Source of the DNA: Willaertia magna
Taxonomy: Eukaryota > Heterolobosea > Eutetramitea > Acrasida > Naegleriidae
NCBI GenBank assembly: GCA_902984215.1
Contig: CADWAF010004130.1
Span: 1-62,144 of the forward strand
DNA: 62,144 nucleotides
Reading direction: 5' to 3'
Shown: piece by piece, positions 51,859 through 61,569 of the stretch
Position numbering within the stretch: position 1 is the first letter of the stretch
Layout of the letters: each line of letters begins with the position of its first letter
The notes under the pieces: model-generated
The model's database searches: none
Seen by the model: only the letters and a program-made list of their open reading frames with translations
Told to the model about the DNA's origin: nothing
Program-made: the position numbers and the translations under genes

Positions 51859-53235
51859 ATGTCTGAACAAGCAGCCCAAAAGGATTCCGAACAACAACAA
51901 ACAAATGAAGAAGTTAAAGAACAATTAGTTACTCCATGGGATGTAGAAGCTGAAACAGATATGGGTATTGATTATATGAAATTAATCCGTAGATTTGGTT
52001 CTTCAGAAATTCAAGAAGATTTAATTGAAAGATTAGAAAGATTAACAGGTAGACCAGCACATCATTTCTTAAAGAGAAAAATCTTTTTCTCTCATAGAGA
52101 TATGCATAAATTATTAGATTATTATGAACAAGGTAAACCTTTCTATCTATATACTGGTAGAGGTCCTTCAAGTGAAAGTATGCATATGGGACATTTAATA
52201 CCATTCTTATTTACTAAATATCTTCAAGATGTTTTTGATGTTCCTTTAGTTATTCAAATGACTGACGATGAAAAATTCTTATGGAAAGATCTTACATTAG
52301 AAGAAGCACATAGATTAACATATGAAAATGCAAAAGATATTATTGCTTTAGGTTTTGATAAGAATAAGACATTTATTTTCTCAAATTTAGAATATATGGG
52401 TCACTTATATCCAACTGTTTGTCAAATTGAAAAGTCTGTCACAACTTCTCAAGTTAAAGGAACATTTGGTTTTGAAGATTCAGATAATATTGGTAAATTC
52501 TCATTCCCTGCAATTCAAGCAGCACCTTCATTCTACACTGCATTCCCTCATATTTTCCCTGAAGAAGAATTAGCAGCATTAGATAAACAACTTGAAGGTG
52601 ATAAAAAGAAAAAGAAGAAATCAAGTAAATCAAAGAATGCAAAGAAAGATATTTTATGTTTAATTCCATGTGCAATTGATCAAGATCCATATTTTAGACT
52701 TACTAGAGATGTTGCTCCAAAGTTGGGATTCCAAAAACCTGTTTTAATTCATTCAAAGTTCTTCCCTGCTCTTCAAGGTGCTGCAAAGAAGATGTCAGCA
52801 TCAAGTGATATTTCATCTATCTTCTTAACAGATACTTCTAATAAGATTAAGGATAAGATTAATAAGCATGCTTTTTCAGGTGGAGGTGCTACAAGAGAAG
52901 AACAAGAGAAATATGGAGCTAATTTATCAGTTGATGTTTCTATTAAATATTTAGAATTCTTTATGGAAGATGATAATAAATTAGCTGAAATTTGTGAAAA
53001 GTATTCCACAGGTAAAATGTTGACAGGAGAAGTAAAGAAGATTTTAATTGAGATTTTACAAAAGATTGTTAAGGAACATCAAGAAAGAAGAGCTAAAATT
53101 ACAGATGAAGAAGTTAAAGAATTCTTATCTGTTCGTAAACTAGGATTTAAATGGTCAGAAAGAAAACCTCCACAATCTGCTCCAGTAGTTGTTGAAAAGG
53201 ATGTGGAAGAAAGCAGCAATACTGCTCAACAATAG
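51859..53235 (+). CDS. WARS1: Cytosolic tryptophanyl-tRNA synthetase
   Basis: A single-exon class I synthetase of 458 residues. The HIGH-type motif is in [17 protein letters not shown] and the KMSKS-type loop reads KKMSAS, both as in eukaryotic cytosolic Trp[25 protein letters not shown] and [17 protein letters not shown] are diagnostic. A Lys-rich insertion ([12 protein letters not shown]) lies between catalytic segments near residue 250. The N-terminal extension is short (about 25 residues) without a WHEP domain. The C-terminal 30 residues are low complexity. Confidence 0.97.
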   Translation: MSEQAAQKDSEQQQTNEEVKEQLVTPWDVEAETDMGIDYMKLIRRFGSSEIQEDLIERLERLTGRPAHHFLKRKIFFSHRDMHKLLDYYEQGKPFYLYTGRGPSSESMHMGHLIPFLFTKYLQDVFDVPLVIQMTDDEKFLWKDLTLEEAHRLTYENAKDIIALGFDKNKTFIFSNLEYMGHLYPTVCQIEKSVTTSQVKGTFGFEDSDNIGKFSFPAIQAAPSFYTAFPHIFPEEELAALDKQLEGDKKKKKKSSKSKNAKKDILCLIPCAIDQDPYFRLTRDVAPKLGFQKPVLIHSKFFPALQGAAKKMSASSDISSIFLTDTSNKIKDKINKHAFSGGGATREEQEKYGANLSVDVSIKYLEFFMEDDNKLAEICEKYSTGKMLTGEVKKILIEILQKIVKEHQERRAKITDEEVKEFLSVRKLGFKWSERKPPQSAPVVVEKDVEESSNTAQQ

Positions 53236-53636
53236 ATTAAATATTTATTGAGAATAAAAACTGTATTAATCAGTGTAACTATGACTCTTATTGCTTTAAA
53301 TATTTCATCAACTTGCGTCAGATGCAATTGGGAATAGTTTCATCAGTAATTGTTATATTTATAAGATACCAATTTGTTCAAACGATAATTGAGAAAATAA
53401 ACGCAGGTTTGTGGGACAACAATTTCTTTTAAAAAATGACATTGAAGACCTTAAATGGTGTGATATGGATTATTAATCCTTTCTGTATTTTCTTCTTATT
53501 TGAAAGACCATAAAGCAGAAGTTGTCTTTAAATGTAGGTACGTTTGATGTAAATAATAGTGTGTATCTATTACTTGGATGAAAGTATAAATTAGCCCATT
53601 CATCGTTTGTTTTACTCACTTCAAAACAAAAAAGAA
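53236..53636. other. Intergenic gap with no supported gene
   Basis: The 401 bases lie between TrpRS and the small membrane protein. A 25-codon frame starts with AAAAAATG at 53437, in a favourable start context, but has no recognisable content and I do not call it. The last about 60 bases are the A-rich leader of the next gene. Confidence 0.4.
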
Positions 53637-54294
53637 ATGAAAAACACAATCTTCTTAGCTGTACTCTTTTCATTAATTTCTTTCCTTACATTCCAAGCTT
53701 ACTCACAACAGTTAGTTCAACTAACCCCAGGTAGAATTATTACATACCCAGTTGACAGAAATATTTCTAACTTATACGTAGGTAAGTAATAATCTACTCA
53801 CTCTATAAGTATCTTAACTATATTATTTAGACCTCAAACCTTCTGAAAGTATTCAATTTGTTTTTATTCCATTGGGAAGTGAAGATGTAGCAGTCTATTC
53901 AAAACTTTCTAGTTTACCAACATTTGCTAACTTTGACAACAGACACACAGTCAAGGGAAACACTGCTTACGAATTTACTGTTTCTAATTCAAAGAATGTC
54001 AATGATAGATTTTATATTGGTTTACAAAAAGACACTGTCAACAATCAAACTCCAATTGGTGTCAGAATTACAACTAGAAGAGTTAGCATTTCTCCAGTCA
54101 AAGATACTTTAACCCCTGCATCTGTTATTGCTATCTCAATTATTGCAGCAATTGCTGGATTATGTTTACTCGTCACTCTTGTCACATTTACCTTATACTG
54201 TTGTGGAGTTTTAACTTGTTGTTCATCAAAGAGAGATAAACAAGATTCATACATGTTAGTTGGTGAATATCCACGTACCCCAACAAAGGTTTAA
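53637..54294 (+). CDS. Small type I membrane protein with signal peptide
   Basis: Two exons (53637-53781, 53831-54294), joined over a 49-base intron, give 202 residues. The start is the first ATG, after an A-rich leader. Residues 1-22 form a classic signal peptide (MKNTIFLAVLFSLISFLTFQ, cleavage after the AYS stretch). The lumenal part (about 23-150) is beta-rich, with no Cys pair and few sugar sites. A membrane helix follows (VIAISIIAAIAGLCLLVTLV, continuing to about 178). The cytosolic tail begins with a Cys cluster (CCGVLTCC), likely palmitoylated, and includes YMLVGEYPRTP. No family is recognised. Confidence 0.7.
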
Positions 54295-54413
54295 TTGAAA
54301 TATAAATACCTGAAAAATATAATGTAATTATTGTAAACATCAATAATTTTAACAATTGTTTTGTAATAAAAATTACTTGTATTTTAAAATTCATTGTTAT
54401 GATTAATTAAAGG

Positions 54414-54667
54414 ATGAGAAATTACCTTCATTTCTCTACTCTCAATGAAGATTCATTATCTTTGTTTGTGAATTTAGAGAATCAGTAAGGATGAAGCTAA
54501 AAATTTAAGACACCCTTTCTTCTAGAAATGTCCAGTCCTTCAATTTCCTCAACAGAAACAGTCTTTATAAAGATAAAGTAAGGAAAAAATACCTAATTCC
54601 TTGTAATTCTTTGTTTTTACTTTACAAAATAATACAATTTGAAACAAATTTAACCAATATAATTTAA
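54414..54667 (+). CDS. Possible small two-exon gene or gene remnant at the AT-block edge
   Basis: ATG at 54414 opens a frame that crosses a 41-base GT-AG intron (54485-54525, donor GTAAGG, pyrimidine-rich acceptor) without losing phase and ends at TAA 54665-54667, giving 70 residues. The sequence (LHFSTLNEDSLSLFVNLENQ and onward) distantly suggests an F-box-like helix start, but is too short to judge. Composition is ordinary until about 54600, then falls into the AT-rich block, so the 3' part of a larger gene may have been lost. The reverse strand also has a short open stretch here. Low confidence. Confidence 0.25.
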
Positions 54668-56030
54668 ATAATATAATAATAAACAAATAAAAAATATAAT
54701 ATTTTTATTTAAACAAAATATTTTTTTTTAAATATTATATAATTACAACTTTAAAAAAACTTAATAACTATTTGTTTAAAAAAATACATCTATTTTATTT
54801 TAATAATACTTTTATTATAAAATTAATATATAACTTTTATTAAAATTATTTTATAATTAATATTTTAATATTTTAATTTCAAAATTAATTAATATTTTTT
54901 TTTTATTGTAAAAACTTTTACTTTTTAAAAACAAGATATAAAATTTAATTTATTATAAAATTTAATTCTATTTTATTAATAAAATTATTTAAATTTTACA
55001 TTAATTATTATTTAAAAAATAGAATATTTAAATATTTTTTTTTGTTTTTATTATTTTTCATTTAATTATTTTTTATATAACCTAATTCAATTATTAATTT
55101 TTTTTAAAATAATAATAAATTTCAATAATTTTTTTATTAATTTAATTAACAAAAATAATTTAAAAATAATTTATTAATTAAAATAATAAAAAATATTTTA
55201 TAATATTTATGATTATTTTTAAAAAAAATATTTAATAAAATTTTTAATTTTTACTTAATTAATTAAATTCAATAATATTAAATTATTATTATTAATTTAA
55301 AAATGTTTATTATTGTTATTATTTTAATAATTATTTTTTAAAAAATAAATTAAGTTCTTAAAAATATATTAAATTTTTATTATTTTTTTTATTATTTATT
55401 TATAAATTTTATAATAAATATAATATTTATAATAATAATAAAAAAATAATAAAATAACCTTTTTTTATATATATAATTTATTTTGATAATTAAAAAAAAT
55501 AAATTAAAACTATAATAACTTTTTTTAAAAATAAAAAACAAAAAAAATTATTTGTAAAAAAAATTTAAAAATTATAATTTATATAAAAATTAAGTTTAAA
55601 ATATATTATATATATTGTTAATAAAATTAAAATAATTATTAATTTTTAAAAAAAAAATAGCTAAAAATTATTTAAATATTTTTAATTAATATTAAATAAA
55701 TATTAATATTGTTTTTTCATTTTTTATAAATAAAATTATTATAATTTAAATTAATAAATAAAATTAATGTATAATTATTTTTTAATAATATAAAAATTTA
55801 TTATTAATTTAAAAGGATATTATTATATTTTATTAAATAATTCAAAAAAATTTAAACAACTACCAACTAATTTGGAGTACTGGTGATTGGCCTAAAAAAA
55901 AGAATTTCTCATCAGTATTACCCTAAGTATTATTAAAAAAAATAGAGCGATTTATTGTTACTCCGAAAAGCAAAAACAATACGAAACAACCAAAGCCTAA
56001 AAAAATACTCTTTCATAGAAAGAAGAAGAA
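54668..56030. other. Second extreme AT-rich block and RELCH leader
   Basis: From about 54660 to 55860 the sequence is nearly all A/T; bases 55141-55200, for example, contain a single C. No frame, tandem unit or RNA gene is seen. Ordinary composition returns abruptly near 55862, and the last about 170 bases form the leader of the RELCH gene, ending in AGAAGAAGAA before its ATG. It resembles the block at 1-2250 in composition and sharp edges. Confidence 0.65.
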
Positions 56031-59000
56031 ATGAATGATTATGTTGCAAGTTATTTATTAAAAAATAACTTTTTATTAACAGCACTTGAATTTTATCAAG
56101 AATTATTAGAAGAAGGACAAGATTTAAAATTATTAAAAGATTATTTTGAAAATAAAGAATATAAAGAACAAACAAATATTCAACCAACAACAAATAATTC
56201 AACATCATCAGATGTACAAGTAATACAAGTAAATACAGAACATACCAAAGCATTAGAAGAACAATTAAAAAAGAAAGATGAAAAGATCTCTTTATTAGAA
56301 TATGAAATACGTTTACTACAATCAGATATAACAAAACTAAAAGGACAATTAAGAGATGTATTTGTACCTAAAACTACAAAAAAGAAGAGTAGTATAGAAA
56401 ATAATTTAGATAATGAAGAATTAAATGTAGAATCAAATAATGACCATCATGATAATACTTTATCTTCTTCATCTTCCAATAATAATTCGGAGATTGAAAA
56501 TAATGAAACAAACAATAATGAAGAACATTCAATAAATACAGATCCAATTAAAATCCAAGAAAAACAAATAATTAATTATTTAATTAAAGATTACTTATTA
56601 AAACATAATTATAAAATTAGTGCAATAAGTTTCTCTGATGAAGTACATGATACAGATATGGTTAATTTAGAAGAAATACTTTCTAATCAATCAGATGAAA
56701 TACCATTAGGATTATTATATTTATATAGATATTATTATAGTTCAAGTGATAGATCTAAACAAAGAATGAAAGATACTCAAGCTTTAAGAGAAGCACTTTC
56801 ACAATTGGAATCAAAAGAACAACTTGTACAAACTTATGAAAAGTCTTTAAATTCTAAAGAAAAGGAGATTGATTCATTAAAGATGAAGAATAAAAAATTA
56901 GATAAAGAATTAAAGCAATTAAAGGAAAGTATTGAAAATAATAATCAAGGAGAGAATAATACCTCTGTTAATTTTGGTGAGGTATCTATTGATACAACAC
57001 AACGTCAAAGTGTAAATTTAAGTAATGATGCTATTGAAATTGGATTAACAAGTCCAATAGATAGTGGATCATCTGTTACAAAAGACGTTTCTATTTTACA
57101 AGCTAAGTTAAGAGAATATCAAACACAAGAATCTAACTTAATTAATATAATTGGAGAGAAACTACCAACATTAATAGAATCTGTAAAATCAACTAAAAGA
57201 CAAGATTTAATGCCAATTATTATTGCAACATTACAAGTACATCCAAATGAAGATGTAAGAGATAAATTAGCTGAATCTTTATTTAATTTAATTAAAAAAC
57301 CTGATGCTCAACAACGTGAAATGATAATGAATGGTTGTATTAGTTTAGCTAGAAAGATTTCACCTGAAAGATTTGAGAATGAATTATTACCACAATGTTG
57401 GAAACAAATTGGACATAAATATCATGAAAGAAAGATTTTAGTTGCTGAAGCTTGTGGTAATTTAGCTCATTATGTTAAAGCATCTGTAAGACCTAATTTG
57501 TTACTTTCTATTTTAACTCAATTAATGGAAGATAAAGTGGATGAAGTAAGAGTAGCAGTTGCAATTAATTTAGCTAAATTAGTACAAACGTTTGTTGATG
57601 AAGAAGATACTGAAAGTAAAGCTAAATATTATCAAATTGAAGAAATGGCATTAAAGTTCTTATATGACAAATCTGAAGTTGTAGAAGAAACTGCACTCAA
57701 AGATTTATTACCTAGTTTATTGAGATGGTGTTATTCATTTGATTATTTATTTGAAAAGTTCGCTCCTACATTGTTAAGTAATATTGAGAATTTGATAAAG
57801 AAGAGACTAAAGAGTGGAGCAACAACAAGTAGTTCAAAAATTACTTTATTATTAAAATGTTTTAATAACATTATCCCATATTTACAAAAGTTTATAATTC
57901 ATACAGTTCCAGAAGATATTATATTGAAATATGAAACTTCTATTTCAAAAGAAGAACAGTTATTAAAAAGGATTGTTGATAAATATATTCATGAAACAAA
58001 CTACTCTGAGTTAGAAAATATTAAATCTAATTCATGGAAAGGATTATATTGGTTATTAAATATTGGATTAAAGAGATTACTTTCAATTACAGTTTCAGTT
58101 AGTAATGAACATAAAAGTATTACAAATGAAATTTATCCAATCTTTAATAATTTATGCGAACAATTCGGAGAACCTTTTATTTCTAAAGTATTTGAAAATA
58201 AGATTTTAAGTTTAATAGAAACCGATTCTGATCAAATAATAGATGGCACACTAGAAATTATAAAGAAAGAAAAAGATTTAGAAAGAAGTAGTATTTCATT
58301 AACAAAAGAAAGACTTCTTCCATTGTATATAATAGGTTTATTACCTTTCTATTCTAAAGAAAAGATTAATGATTATGTCAAGTCATTAATCACTACTGTT
58401 TCAATTGGAGAAAGATCATGGGAAACATCTCAATTAGTTTTTGTTGAAAATGCTTTAGCCCAAGCAATGTCTTGCAATTTTGAAAAACTTAAAAGTGAAG
58501 TATTAACTGTTGTTTGTAAACTTTCTGTAAATCCTGCAAAACCTGTAAGATTTGGAATTGTTGATATTTTAAGAAGTATAATGGAACCAATGGATTCTAC
58601 AATGATAGCTTCTCATATATTACCTGCTATGATTAATTTAGCTGCTGATCCAGAGATGGACATTAAGATGAAAGCAATATCTGGTTTGGGTTCTATTGCT
58701 TGTACTTTAAGTGAGGATAGTGATTTTGATAAGTTAATTGTACAATTTGAAACTCTTTTAGAATCAAAAGATAGAAATTTATTTAAAGAAGTTTTAATTG
58801 TTTTCGCTAAGATTATTCCTAAAGTTGAACCTTATTTTAGAGATCATTATATTATTAAGAAATTAGTTCATATTGGCCAACAAAATAATATAAACTCTGA
58901 TTTAAGGGAAAGAAAAGAGATTACATTATTATTATTTGATATTTATAGAGCATTAACTAGTTGTATTTTAAGTGATGAACTATTAACCAAATATGTTTTA

Positions 59001-59456
59001 AATGGTTTAGAAATGTTAGGTAAAGATAGTGATTTAGTTGACGATAATTCTGTTAGAGTATTTATTAAACAAATGAAAGAAGAATTACAACAATTAGTTG
59101 AAAAACATAATAGTGAAGAAAAACCTTCTACTAATAATATTTCTTTATCATCATTAATTGGTAAATTAAATACTAATGACCTTAATAATGCATTAAACAA
59201 TAACAATGGTAATACTAATAGCACAACAAGCGCAACTAACAACAGTCTTACAGATAATAGTAATAGTACAACTAATGCAACATCTACTACTCCACGTAAT
59301 TCAACAAGTTCTGTAAATAATAGTGGTATGTCAACACCTCCTCCATCACAATATGTTGGAATTGGAAGTGATTCATTCCGTTCACCAAATGACGGTAAAA
59401 CTGAAACAGGAAGTGAAAAATTAAAACGATTGTTTACTTTTGGATTAAGGAAATAA
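56031..59456 (+). CDS. RELCH: RELCH-like LisH / coiled-coil / HEAT repeat protein
   Basis: A single-exon protein of 1141 residues. The N-terminus is a LisH motif (VASYLLKNNFLLTALEFYQE), followed by coiled coil. A second LisH-like helix pair (IINYLIKDYLLKHNYKISAI) and more coiled coil (about 255-310) come next. HEAT-type helical repeats fill about 360-1010 (NEDVRDKLAESLFNLI, ISPERFENELLPQCWKQIGH, KVDEVRVAVAINLAKLV, and MNGCISLARKISPE). This layout matches RELCH/KIAA1468, a Rab11 effector that moves cholesterol from recycling endosomes to the trans-Golgi. The C-terminal about 90 residues are Asn/Thr/Ser-rich. Confidence 0.85.
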   Translation: MNDYVASYLLKNNFLLTALEFYQELLEEGQDLKLLKDYFENKEYKEQTNIQPTTNNSTSSDVQVIQVNTEHTKALEEQLKKKDEKISLLEYEIRLLQSDITKLKGQLRDVFVPKTTKKKSSIENNLDNEELNVESNNDHHDNTLSSSSSNNNSEIENNETNNNEEHSINTDPIKIQEKQIINYLIKDYLLKHNYKISAISFSDEVHDTDMVNLEEILSNQSDEIPLGLLYLYRYYYSSSDRSKQRMKDTQALREALSQLESKEQLVQTYEKSLNSKEKEIDSLKMKNKKLDKELKQLKESIENNNQGENNTSVNFGEVSIDTTQRQSVNLSNDAIEIGLTSPIDSGSSVTKDVSILQAKLREYQTQESNLINIIGEKLPTLIESVKSTKRQDLMPIIIATLQVHPNEDVRDKLAESLFNLIKKPDAQQREMIMNGCISLARKISPERFENELLPQCWKQIGHKYHERKILVAEACGNLAHYVKASVRPNLLLSILTQLMEDKVDEVRVAVAINLAKLVQTFVDEEDTESKAKYYQIEEMALKFLYDKSEVVEETALKDLLPSLLRWCYSFDYLFEKFAPTLLSNIENLIKKRLKSGATTSSSKITLLLKCFNNIIPYLQKFIIHTVPEDIILKYETSISKEEQLLKRIVDKYIHETNYSELENIKSNSWKGLYWLLNIGLKRLLSITVSVSNEHKSITNEIYPIFNNLCEQFGEPFISKVFENKILSLIETDSDQIIDGTLEIIKKEKDLERSSISLTKERLLPLYIIGLLPFYSKEKINDYVKSLITTVSIGERSWETSQLVFVENALAQAMSCNFEKLKSEVLTVVCKLSVNPAKPVRFGIVDILRSIMEPMDSTMIASHILPAMINLAADPEMDIKMKAISGLGSIACTLSEDSDFDKLIVQFETLLESKDRNLFKEVLIVFAKIIPKVEPYFRDHYIIKKLVHIGQQNNINSDLRERKEITLLLFDIYRALTSCILSDELLTKYVLNGLEMLGKDSDLVDDNSVRVFIKQMKEELQQLVEKHNSEEKPSTNNISLSSLIGKLNTNDLNNALNNNNGNTNSTTSATNNSLTDNSNSTTNATSTTPRNSTSSVNNSGMSTPPPSQYVGIGSDSFRSPNDGKTETGSEKLKRLFTFGLRK

Positions 59457-59465
59457 AATCCTTTC

Positions 59466-60215
59466 TCATTCATTCTTAATTTTATTACATAAACATTTCT
59501 TTACAAAATACTTATGAAATCTTAAATCATTTGATAATTCAGGGTGGAATGTTGTTGCAAGTAAATTATTTTCCTCAACAGCTACTATTACTTCTTCACC
59601 ATTAATTTCGTTTTTAAGGCTAGCTAATACCTTTACATTATCGTTGTGAACATCAATTATAGCTGGAGCTCTAATGAAAATTGCAGAAAAGTTTTCGGTA
59701 GTTAAATCAGGATTTGTGTTGCTTTGAACAGAGATTGATTTTTCGAAACTTTGCAATTGCCTGCCAAAGTAGTTTCTTGAAATGGTTACATCTAATCCGT
59801 TTAATTTAAAAACTCTATCATCATGTGGTTGAATATGTTTTGCTAATAGTATACTTCCAGCGCAAGTACCAAAGATGGGATAGCTATTCAAATATTGTTC
59901 TTGAATTTTTTGTAACAAATGGTCAACTGAGTTTATGTTGGAACAAAAATTTGATATTGCAGAAAATACAGTGGATTCACCCCCTGGAATAATTAGACCA
60001 TCCAATTTATCTAATTGTTCTGTTTTTTTCACTTGAATTATAGTTAGGTCAATTTTAACCATAGTATCATCACCATTCTTTTTGGATTCAAAATAAACAG
60101 AAGAAAGTGGTAAAGGAGAAAATAATTCTTTCTTAATTTTTTCCAAACACTCACAATGCTCTCTAAAAGCTCCTTGTAAACTCAACACTCCAATCGTCAA
60201 AGGAATAGTTTCCAT
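59466..60215 (-). CDS. PDX2: PLP synthase glutaminase subunit PdxT/Pdx2 (Sno)
   Basis: A single-exon protein of 249 residues from the ATG at 60215. It is a class I glutaminase that feeds ammonia to PdxS for pyridoxal 5'-phosphate synthesis. Visible are GVLSLQGAFREH, the GGES turn in LIIPGGEST, the catalytic Cys in IFGTCAGSILLAKH, and the His/Glu pair in ATTFHPELSND. It is longer than the bacterial form (about 195) through inserts near residues 35-60 and 150-180. It is divergent from PdxS, with 226 bases between start codons. Confidence 0.95.
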   Translation of the reverse strand: METIPLTIGVLSLQGAFREHCECLEKIKKELFSPLPLSSVYFESKKNGDDTMVKIDLTIIQVKKTEQLDKLDGLIIPGGESTVFSAISNFCSNINSVDHLLQKIQEQYLNSYPIFGTCAGSILLAKHIQPHDDRVFKLNGLDVTISRNYFGRQLQSFEKSISVQSNTNPDLTTENFSAIFIRAPAIIDVHNDNVKVLASLKNEINGEEVIVAVEENNLLATTFHPELSNDLRFHKYFVKKCLCNKIKNE

Positions 60216-60441
60216 TAGGTTATTTTTTTTCAAATTGATTTAATTGATTCAATTAACATTGCAATACTGTACTAAATTAAGATAAACATCAAATCTATGC
60301 ATGTGCGTTCTGCTGTAATCAACACCAAAGGATTCTAAATTCATCTACTCTGGTTGAAATTGGATACTGCCTCAAATTTTTATCAAATAAAACTGGGTTT
60401 TAATTACACAAAAAAATAGTAGAAAATAAATTGATAAACAA
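60216..60441. promoter_or_regulatory. Shared divergent promoter of the vitamin B6 genes
   Basis: The 226 bases separate the start codons of PdxT (minus) and PdxS (plus). The region is less AT-rich near 60290-60360 and includes GCATGTGC at 60299-60306. No other gene fits between them. Such head-to-head placement would let one element drive both subunits. Confidence 0.5.
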
Positions 60442-61505
60442 ATGACAGAACAACAACAAGGAACCTATACGGTAAAGGTTGGTTTAGCGAGAATGTTAAA
60501 AGGTGGTGTAATAATGGACGTTTCCAACGTTGAACAAGCAAAAATAGCGGAACGTTCAGGGGCTGTAGCTGTGATGGCTTTAGAAAAGGTATTGTATTAA
60601 GTGTTGTCACATTTTCTTAATTGACTAAAACGTTTAAGATTCCTTCTGATATTAGAATGAGTGGGGGAATAGCAAGAATGGCGGATCCAAAATTAATCAA
60701 AGAAATTATGAAAGCTGTCAGTATTCCAGTGATGGCAAAAGTAAGAATTGGACATTTTGTGGAAGCGCAAATCCTTGAACAATTAGGTGTTGATTTTATT
60801 GATGAAAGTGAAGTATTAACACCAGCGGACGATGACCATCACATAGATAAAACTAAATTTAAAATCCCTTTCGTTTGTGGTTGCAGAAATCTAGGTGAAG
60901 CTTTAAGAAGAATTAATGAAGGTGCTAGCCTCATTAGAAGTAAAGGAGAGGCAGGAACTGGAAATGTAGTACACGCTGTTAGACATGCTAGAACTATTCA
61001 TGAAGAAATGAAAAACTTACAAGGAATGAATGACAATCAATTAGAGGAATTTGCGAAAAGAGAAAGAGTTCCAGTTGACTTGGTGAAACAAGTTAAAGTA
61101 GATGGGAAATTACCTGTTCCTTTGTTTGCTGCAGGTGGTATTTCTACACCAGCCGATGCTGCCTTAATGATGCAATTAGGCGTGGAAGCTATATTGTAAG
61201 TATACACTTGTACTAATTATTTGGTTTGTTTGACATTTGTTAGTGTTGGTTCTGGTATTTTCAAAAGTCAAAATCCTGAAAAAACAGCTAAGGCAATTGT
61301 ATTAGCAACCACTCACTTTAATGATCCTACAGTTCTAGCTCAAGTAAGTGAAGATTTAGGTGAGGCAATGATTGGAATTGAAGATAAACATTTAAAGGAA
61401 AGATGGCAAGATAAAGAACCAGGTTTGCACAAACCAATTTTCCCAATCATGAAGAAAGAGTCTATAGATGATGGTAATCCTTTAGCAATGAATGATTTCA
61501 TGTAA
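60442..61505 (+). CDS. PDX1: PLP synthase subunit PdxS/Pdx1 (Snz)
   Basis: Three exons (60442-60588, 60639-61195, 61244-61505), with introns of 50 and 48 bases, give 321 residues. It is a TIM-barrel enzyme that makes PLP from ribose 5-phosphate, glyceraldehyde 3-phosphate and ammonia from PdxT. Motifs are [28 protein letters not shown] across exons 1 and 2, the catalytic Lys in [15 protein letters not shown] and in [34 protein letters not shown], and AIFVGSGIF across exons 2 and 3. All expected loops are kept. Intron 1 has an unusual GTATTG donor. It converges with the DJ-1/PfpI gene. Confidence 0.97.
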
Positions 61506-61569
61506 ATAATAAATGACAGTTTTAACGTATGACAGTAATCTTAAAAACAAATTAATTATTTTAAAAAGT

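Noticed and set aside
53437..53514. 25-codon frame with good start context
   Set aside because: Too short, with no motif or partner exon that I could find.
55933..56334. 133-codon Leu-rich antisense frame
   Set aside because: Shadow of the RELCH N-terminus and leader.
58943..59473. 176-codon minus frame at the RELCH 3' end
   Set aside because: Shadow of the Asn/Thr-rich RELCH tail; overlaps a well-supported gene.
60216..60233. TTG start for PdxT
   Set aside because: ATG at 60215 fits the family N-terminus; the extra residues are not expected.
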